Below the pieces are notes generated by a model that saw nothing but the letters and a program-made list of their open reading frames with translations, ran no database searches and was not told the DNA's origin. From the NCBI RefSeq assembly GCF_016093275.1, contig NZ_JAEDAK010000019.1:1-64000 (forward strand): DNA of 64,000 nt, in the 5' to 3' direction. The stretch's first letter is position 1, and each line of letters starts with the position of its first letter. Below are positions 58,769 through 64,000 of this stretch, piece after piece. The stretch is from Inhella proteolytica. GTDB lineage: Bacteria > Pseudomonadota > Gammaproteobacteria > Burkholderiales > Burkholderiaceae_C. Both the position numbers and the translations under genes were made by a program.

Positions 58769-59560
58769 TCAGGGTTCGATCAAGCTCAGGCAGGTCAGCC
58801 CCGCCTCGGCGCGGCCGAAGGCGGGAATGCCCACCGCATGCAGCGCGATGCCGCGCTGAGCGGCCTCGGGGCCCAGGCGCTCCAGCGTGCGCGGAAAGGC
58901 GGCATTGGCCAGCCAGGCCTGCGGCAGGCGCAGCACGTTGGCGGCGAAGGGTTCGGCCGCGTCCACGTGCAGGAACTGGAAACCCATCAGTGCGGCCGCG
59001 TCCACCCACTCGGGATTGATGAGCAGGGTCTCGTCATCCAGCGCGGTGCAGGCGGTCTTGAGGTGCAGGCTCGGGCCCAGGGGCACGGCGTCCACCTGGT
59101 AGCCGAAGGGCTGCAGCAGGCTGCGCAGCTGCTCCACCGCGGCGGCATTGCTGCGCGTGGAAAGGCCCACCAGCAGCCGCTTGCCGATGCGCAGCACGTC
59201 GCCGCCATCCAGCGTGGCCGGCGCCTGCAGGGTGTGCAGGGGCAGGCCGCGCGCGGCCAGGGCGGCCTGCAGGTGCACGGGCTCGGCCTGGCGGCTGGCC
59301 ACGCCGGGGCGGGTCAGCACGGTGAGCTCGGGCAGCAGCAGGGCGGCGTCTTCGACGAACACCGAATCGGGGAACTGCGGCAGCGCCGGCAGCACCACCA
59401 CCTGCAGGCCCAGCTGCGTGAGCGCACGCCGGTAGGCCTGGTGCTCGACCAGCAGGTCGGCGTAGTCGATCGGTTCACGCGCCAGGTGCGTGAGTTCACA
59501 GGCCTCGGGCAGGGTGACGGCGGGTTCGCGTACCCAGGCGTGGCGGGGGGTTTGGGACAT
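58769..59560 (-). CDS. Dimethylarginine dimethylaminohydrolase (DDAH)-like
   Basis: This 263-residue guanidino-modifying enzyme has DSVFVEDAAL near residue 65-75, LDGGDVLR near 118-125, HLKTACTAL with the catalytic His near 166, and the catalytic Cys257 in EAGLTCLSLIEP. These are the pentein-fold sites of DDAH and related arginine deiminases. It may hydrolyse methylated arginine to citrulline. It stands alone on this strand. Confidence 0.85.
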   Translation of the reverse strand: MSQTPRHAWVREPAVTLPEACELTHLAREPIDYADLLVEHQAYRRALTQLGLQVVVLPALPQFPDSVFVEDAALLLPELTVLTRPGVASRQAEPVHLQAALAARGLPLHTLQAPATLDGGDVLRIGKRLLVGLSTRSNAAAVEQLRSLLQPFGYQVDAVPLGPSLHLKTACTALDDETLLINPEWVDAAALMGFQFLHVDAAEPFAANVLRLPQAWLANAAFPRTLERLGPEAAQRGIALHAVGIPAFGRAEAGLTCLSLIEP

Positions 59561-59644
59561 GGGGGCAGCCTCGTGAGCAAGGCCGCCATTCTGGGCGGCG
59601 GCCCCCCCGCGCGGCGGCGAGCAGGCTTCGCCGCCGGAGCACGC

Positions 59645-62338
59645 TCAGCCGGGCAAATCAGGCGCGGGCGGCAGGCCCACCAGCGCCACGGCCATCGGCA
59701 ACGGCTGCGTCAGGTCCAGCTCGCCATCGGCAAAGCGCAGCGTCTCGATGTCGAACAGCTGGTCGTTGCCGTCGCGGCCGCTCACCAGGTCGTGCACGCG
59801 GAACTGGCCCTGGGCATCGGGCTCGATGCGGTACTCGCTGCGCAGGCCGCGGTACACGGCCACGTCCTTGCCCTTGCCCCCGTACAGGCTGTCGTCGCCA
59901 CCGCGGCCTTCCAGCGTGTCATCGCCGCCCTCGCCCCAGAGTGCGTAGCCGAGGTCGTTGCCGATCAGCTGGTCATCGCCCGGGCTGGCCTGATGCCGGC
60001 TGGGCTGACGCAGCGCGGGCTCGTCCAGGCTCACCACCTGTCCATCACTGAAACGCAGCTGCTCGATGCCCCGCAGCGCCACGCTGCGGCCGTCGATCTG
60101 CAGCTGCCAGCCGCCGCCGTCGCCGGCCTGCAGCTGCAGGGCGCTGCGGCCCAGCACGGTGTCGAGCTGCAGGGTGTCCAGGCCGCTGCCTCCCTGCAAC
60201 GTGGTGAGGTCCTTGAACAGATGGTGCGAACGGGCAGCGCCGGGGGCCGGGTTCAGATCGGCCAGCTGGAGCTGAATGCCGCCGTAGTTCAGGGTCTCGA
60301 TGTTCTGCAGCCAGCTGCGACCATCGGCATGCTCGATCAGCCACTGACCGCGCGCGGCGTCGAAGTGCGGCGTCGCATAGTCCGACAGGCGGCCAGGCAG
60401 GTAGAGCATGTCCTGGCCCGCCCCGCCGTCCAGCTCGTCCTCGCCCTGGCTGAGCATGAGGAGGTCGTCGTCCGCGCTGCCCAGCAGCCAGTCGTTCGCC
60501 GCCGTGCCGCCCAGCCAGCCGCGCTCGGCCAGGCTCTGCTTGAGCCGGCCATCGGCCTGGATCTCGAACTCGCCATCCAGCAGGCGCAGGCGCTCGATGC
60601 CCTGCAGCGTCAGCCCGCCCCCGGCCAGCGGCAGCTGCCAGGCCGCACCCACACGGACCAGCGCGCCCTCGATGGCCTGGCTGCCCAGGGGCAGCACCAG
60701 CAAATCCTGGCCGGCGCCGCCGTCGAAGTGACTCAGGCCCCTGAAGCCGAGCAGGGTGTCATCGCCCGCACCACCCTGGCCGCGCGCCAGCGCTTCGCTC
60801 AGGCGCAGGCGCAGCGGCGGCATGCTCGGTTCGACGAAGTAGGGCAGGTTTTCGCCCGTGATGAGCAAGTACTCCACCCCCTCCAGGCGCGCGTCCAGGT
60901 GCTCGGCCTGCAGGCGCCAGCTGCCGTCGGCCTGGGGGCTCAGCGCATAGCTGCCCAGGCCGCGCGTGAGCTGCACGGTGTCCTCGCCGGCGCCGCCGCG
61001 CAGCAGCAGCTGCTGGCGTTCCTGCAGCACGGGGATGCCGGCACTGCCGGTTTGCGCTTCGAAGACAACGCCCTTCCAGTCCAGCCAGGCGGGCGCATCC
61101 GCCTGCAGCAGGTCGTCGCCTGCGCCCCCATCCAGCACATCGTTGCCACCGGCGCCGCCGTCGAGCGCGTCGTCACCCGCGCCGCCCATCAAGTGATCGT
61201 CGCCGGCATGGCCCCGCAGGCGATCGCCCCCCTCCCCGCCCTGCACCAGCAGGCGGCCGCCCGCGCCGGCACCGGGCTGGGCCAGGGCGTCGCGGAACTG
61301 CAGGGTTTCGATGCTGCGCAGCTGCAGGCTCAGGCCGCCCTCAAGTTCCAGCCGCCACTCGCCAGGGGCTTGCTCGCGCAGGCTGCGCAGCTCGGCCAGC
61401 TGGAAGCTCAGTACCAGGCTGTCCTGGCCCGCACCGCCATCAAAGCCCGTCTGCCCGAGGGTGGCGTAGAGGCGGTCGTCGCCCGCACCGGGCGTGCGCA
61501 GCAGGTCGGCCAGCACCAGGGTCTGGCCGGCAGAGTCCACGCGCTCGATCTGCTCCAGCTGCACGCGCTGGTAGGGGTTGCTGAGGGTCCAGCGGCCGCC
61601 CTCAAACTGGAACTCGTATGCGCCGAAGCCCATGGGCAGCACGGCCAGGTCATCGCCCTCGCCCCCGTCGAGCTGGTCATCGCCCAGGCCGCCGCTCAGC
61701 ACATCGTTGCCGGCGCCGCCGCGCAGCAGGTCACGGCCGGCATGGCCGTTCAGGCGGTCGTCGCCCGCGCCGCCCTGCTGCTGCAAGCGGCCGTCCACGG
61801 CCGTGCTCAGGTCGACCACGCGGTTGCTGAACTGGATGCGCTCGATGCCGGCCAGGCGCAGCGTGCTGCCGAAGTTGTGCAGGCTCCAGCCCTGCTCGGC
61901 ATCCCATTGCAGGTTCAAGTCCCAGTCGGACAACTCCTGGTCCACCATCAGCAGGTCGTTGCCGGCGCCGCCATCGATGAAGCCGCGGCCGGCGTAGGCG
62001 TAGAAGGTCTGGTCGGCGGCGCTGGCCTGCAGCTGCTGCGCCAGCGCGCTCAGTTCGATGCGCAGCTCGCGGAACTGCAGGGCCTCAATGCCGTCCAGGC
62101 TGTCCTCGCTGTTCAGGCCCAAGACCTTCCACTGGCCGCTGGCCGGGTCCTGCTCGATGCGGTAGCTGCCCAGGCTGTCGTCGTACAGCGCCAGGTCCTG
62201 GCCCGCACCGCCCACCAGCTGGTTGCGGCCCTTGCCGCCGTACAGCGTGTCGTTGCCGGCGCCGCCGTCGATGTGCTCATCGTCGCGGCTGCCGCGCAGC
62301 AGGTCATCGCCTGCGGTGCCTTGCAGGATGTTCGTCAT
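59645..62338 (-). CDS. Large RTX-type calcium-binding protein
   Basis: This 897-residue acidic protein alternates GGxGxDxLx nonapeptide clusters with about 80-residue strand-rich units ending in IExLxFxDGxLxL. The N-terminus MTNILQGTAGDDLLRGS begins directly with a repeat. The C-terminus has a Gly-Asp repeat GGKGKDVAVYRGLRSEYRIE, then an LRFADGELDL unit and a hydrophobic tail ending PPAPDLPG. The ends of its first and last modules are alike, suggesting internal duplication. It is expected to leave by type I secretion, and no catalytic site is visible. It is 73 nt downstream of the next RTX gene. Confidence 0.87.
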   Translation of the reverse strand: MTNILQGTAGDDLLRGSRDDEHIDGGAGNDTLYGGKGRNQLVGGAGQDLALYDDSLGSYRIEQDPASGQWKVLGLNSEDSLDGIEALQFRELRIELSALAQQLQASAADQTFYAYAGRGFIDGGAGNDLLMVDQELSDWDLNLQWDAEQGWSLHNFGSTLRLAGIERIQFSNRVVDLSTAVDGRLQQQGGAGDDRLNGHAGRDLLRGGAGNDVLSGGLGDDQLDGGEGDDLAVLPMGFGAYEFQFEGGRWTLSNPYQRVQLEQIERVDSAGQTLVLADLLRTPGAGDDRLYATLGQTGFDGGAGQDSLVLSFQLAELRSLREQAPGEWRLELEGGLSLQLRSIETLQFRDALAQPGAGAGGRLLVQGGEGGDRLRGHAGDDHLMGGAGDDALDGGAGGNDVLDGGAGDDLLQADAPAWLDWKGVVFEAQTGSAGIPVLQERQQLLLRGGAGEDTVQLTRGLGSYALSPQADGSWRLQAEHLDARLEGVEYLLITGENLPYFVEPSMPPLRLRLSEALARGQGGAGDDTLLGFRGLSHFDGGAGQDLLVLPLGSQAIEGALVRVGAAWQLPLAGGGLTLQGIERLRLLDGEFEIQADGRLKQSLAERGWLGGTAANDWLLGSADDDLLMLSQGEDELDGGAGQDMLYLPGRLSDYATPHFDAARGQWLIEHADGRSWLQNIETLNYGGIQLQLADLNPAPGAARSHHLFKDLTTLQGGSGLDTLQLDTVLGRSALQLQAGDGGGWQLQIDGRSVALRGIEQLRFSDGQVVSLDEPALRQPSRHQASPGDDQLIGNDLGYALWGEGGDDTLEGRGGDDSLYGGKGKDVAVYRGLRSEYRIEPDAQGQFRVHDLVSGRDGNDQLFDIETLRFADGELDLTQPLPMAVALVGLPPAPDLPG

Positions 62339-62411
62339 GGCTTCTCCCTGAGTCTTGTTGGAACCGGCGCGGATTCTGGTCAGGCAGCCCCAGCCCGGCC
62401 TGTGATGGCCG

Positions 62412-64000
62412 TCACCCGATTTCGATCTCGGGCACGCCGATCAGCGCCAGCTCCTGCAGGTTGAGGAGGGCGTCAGCAAACTGCAGGCTCTCGATGCTTT
62501 GCAGCCGCGTCTGCCCTTCCGGGTGCTGCAGCAGCCAGCTGCCGCTGCCGGGCTCCAACTGCAGCTGGCAGGCGGAGCGGGCGTAGGGCAGCCAGGCGCG
62601 ATCCTGGCCGGGGCCGCCGTCCAGCAGATCCTGGCCCGCGCCGGCCACCAGCAGGTCGTTGCCGGCGCCGCCCTGCAGCCAGTCGTCGCCGGCATCGCCC
62701 CAGAGCTGGTCGTCCTGCGCGCCGCCGATCAGGTGGTCGGGGCCGGCGTGGCCGAACACCGGTCCGGCCAACCAGGGATGGTGCTGCATGACGCGGCTGC
62801 CCGCCGGGTCGAGCTGCAAGCGCTGGTAGCCGACCAGCAGGGTCTCGATGCCGCGCAGGCTCAGCAGACCGGCGGTGCTGGGTACCCACCAGAGGCCGGT
62901 CTGCGCATCGAAGCGGATGGCCTGGCCGGGAATCAGGGCATCGATCAACAGGCTGTCCTGCCCCGCGCCGCCCTCGAAGCTGCGCAGGCCGGCGAAGGCC
63001 ACCAAGGCGTCGTCGCCCGCGGCACCCTGACCGCTGACGAGCTCCGCATTGAGGGGCACGCGTGCGCCGTGCAGGATCAAGCACTCGACACCCTCCAGCT
63101 GCGCTTGGCCCGCCGAGCTTTTCAGCAGCCAGCCTTGATCGGTCGCCTCCAAGCGGTACTGGCTGGGCAGGCCCTGAAGGTCCACAACGTCTTCACCAAG
63201 ACCGCCCTGCACGCGCAGCTCCGCGCCCATGCTCAGGGGCAGGGGCACCCCTGGAAGCGGCGTCCATTCCACGTACTCGGAATGGCCGATGCCCGAGACC
63301 CGATCCAGCCAGAACCCGTCGTCGCCAGCGCCGCCGTCCAGCCAGTCGTTCCCACCCTTGCTGCCGTACAGGCTGTCGTCGCCCGCCCCGCCCATCAGGT
63401 AGTCATCCCCTACGTGGCCTTCCAGCATCTGCCCGTCCTCGTCGCCTCGCAACCACAAGCGGTTCGTGGCGGCGCTGGCGACGAGATCAATGCGCCCGTC
63501 GCGCAACTGCAGAAACTCCATGTCCTTCAAATGCAGTTCGCGTTCGTCCAGGGTCAGCAGCCAGCTGCCATCGGCCTGACGCTGTGGCATGCCGGCCAGT
63601 TGGTACAACCAACCCGGCACATGGGCCACATCCACGCCCGCACCGCCCGACAAGCCCGTGCCCGGCCCGACCAGGTAGAGATCGTCATCGCCCTCCGTCG
63701 CTCCGCGCTGAAGAGCCGCCAGCTCAACACGAAGGTTGTCGAACTCCAGCCATTCGACGTTGATGAGTTCCGAGGCATAGGTGCCCTCGCCAAGGCGCCA
63801 GAGCTGCTGATCCTGCAGCCAGACCAGCCGGGCCTCGCGCCCATCGCCCAGGCCTGCCACCGCATCGTTGCCGGCACCGCCATCGAGCCGATCCGCGCCT
63901 CCACCGCCGTCAAGCCGGTCGTCGCCAGCGCCGCCGACGATCCAGTCCTTGCCTCGCTGTCCTTGCAGCTGGTCGGCGCCTTCGGTGCCTTCAATCCACA
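62412..64000 (-). CDS. RTX-type calcium-binding protein (5' end outside window)
   Basis: This gene runs off the right edge: the frame is open to 63998 and reads GTEGADQL, GGAGDDRLDGGGGADRL. 528 codons are visible. It has the same alternation of Gly-Asp repeats and IExLxFxDxxLxL units as the protein at 59645-62338, and its C-terminus (LQFADALLNLQELALIGVPEIEIG) is clearly related. The two are likely tandem duplicates. It is on the minus strand and upstream of the other. No exporter is seen. Confidence 0.85.
   Translation of the reverse strand, partial: WIEGTEGADQLQGQRGKDWIVGGAGDDRLDGGGGADRLDGGAGNDAVAGLGDGREARLVWLQDQQLWRLGEGTYASELINVEWLEFDNLRVELAALQRGATEGDDDLYLVGPGTGLSGGAGVDVAHVPGWLYQLAGMPQRQADGSWLLTLDERELHLKDMEFLQLRDGRIDLVASAATNRLWLRGDEDGQMLEGHVGDDYLMGGAGDDSLYGSKGGNDWLDGGAGDDGFWLDRVSGIGHSEYVEWTPLPGVPLPLSMGAELRVQGGLGEDVVDLQGLPSQYRLEATDQGWLLKSSAGQAQLEGVECLILHGARVPLNAELVSGQGAAGDDALVAFAGLRSFEGGAGQDSLLIDALIPGQAIRFDAQTGLWWVPSTAGLLSLRGIETLLVGYQRLQLDPAGSRVMQHHPWLAGPVFGHAGPDHLIGGAQDDQLWGDAGDDWLQGGAGNDLLVAGAGQDLLDGGPGQDRAWLPYARSACQLQLEPGSGSWLLQHPEGQTRLQSIESLQFADALLNLQELALIGVPEIEIG

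Noticed and set aside
58598-62464. A very long open frame (over 1200 codons) on the + strand opposite the RTX gene
   Set aside because: It arises because Gly-Asp repeat codons in GC-rich DNA lack stop codons on the other strand. Its translation is low in complexity (Ala, Val, Gln, Gly) with no family signature.

Overview
The window is GC-rich and densely packed with genes on both strands. Many genes are coupled through 1-17 nt overlaps. It looks like chromosomal DNA of a Burkholderiales betaproteobacterium (Roseateles/Rubrivivax/Inhella-like). That placement is an inference from codon use, from families common there (NorD, DUF1800/DUF1501 pair, DUF3297, SirB2, LysE and EamA exporters, GlcG/HbpS, GstA-type GST) and from a secreted-protein module typical of that order. 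I see no rRNA, tRNA, CRISPR array, phage genes or intact transposase.

Layout. 1-7 kb: the truncated end of norD, unknown secreted or membrane proteins, small DUF1801, kinase-like and monooxygenase-like genes, glutaminase and a DJ-1/PfpI protein. 7-9.4 kb: a large RTX secreted protein. 9.4-11.8 kb: an ArsR-controlled operon of three SRPBCC proteins, the last fused to a GNAT acetyltransferase, with two palindromic operators in front. 11.9-17.4 kb: NTF2-like protein, LysE exporter, GST, GNAT, ion channel, amidohydrolase and an orphan Imm10-like immunity gene. 18-25.7 kb: LysR, a secreted hydrolase, a Crp/Fnr (Dnr-like) regulator, and a divergent pair (AsnC/siroheme-decarboxylase-like gene against TonB receptor, SirB2 and hemerythrin) whose shared intergenic region holds three FNR/Dnr-type palindromes. 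26-34 kb: NYN-RNase/cold-shock fusion, solute-binding protein, GST, HbpS, a peptidase-ABC exporter operon and an acyltransferase. 34-41.7 kb: membrane proteins with a LytS/LytR two-component system, exporters and small proteins. 41.7-47 kb: acetyl-CoA hydrolase/transferase and a DUF1800-DUF1501 pair. 47-59.6 kb: PAS-AraC regulator, M64-like peptidase, racemase, diguanylate cyclase, DUF3297, UbiB-like kinase, outer-membrane protein, a MITE-like insertion, a GH39-like glycosidase and a DDAH-like amidinohydrolase. 59.6-64 kb: two tandem RTX-type proteins, the upstream one cut by the window edge.

Four of the longest gene-free stretches (about 17.4-18.1, 21.0-21.7, 25.7-26.2 and 50.2-50.8 kb) are filled by long nested palindromic repeats in two subfamilies that share their end hairpins. 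These repeats, the FNR-box cluster between 22.69 and 22.78 kb, the ArsR operators and a C-/N-terminal module shared by three unrelated secreted proteins are the most notable features.
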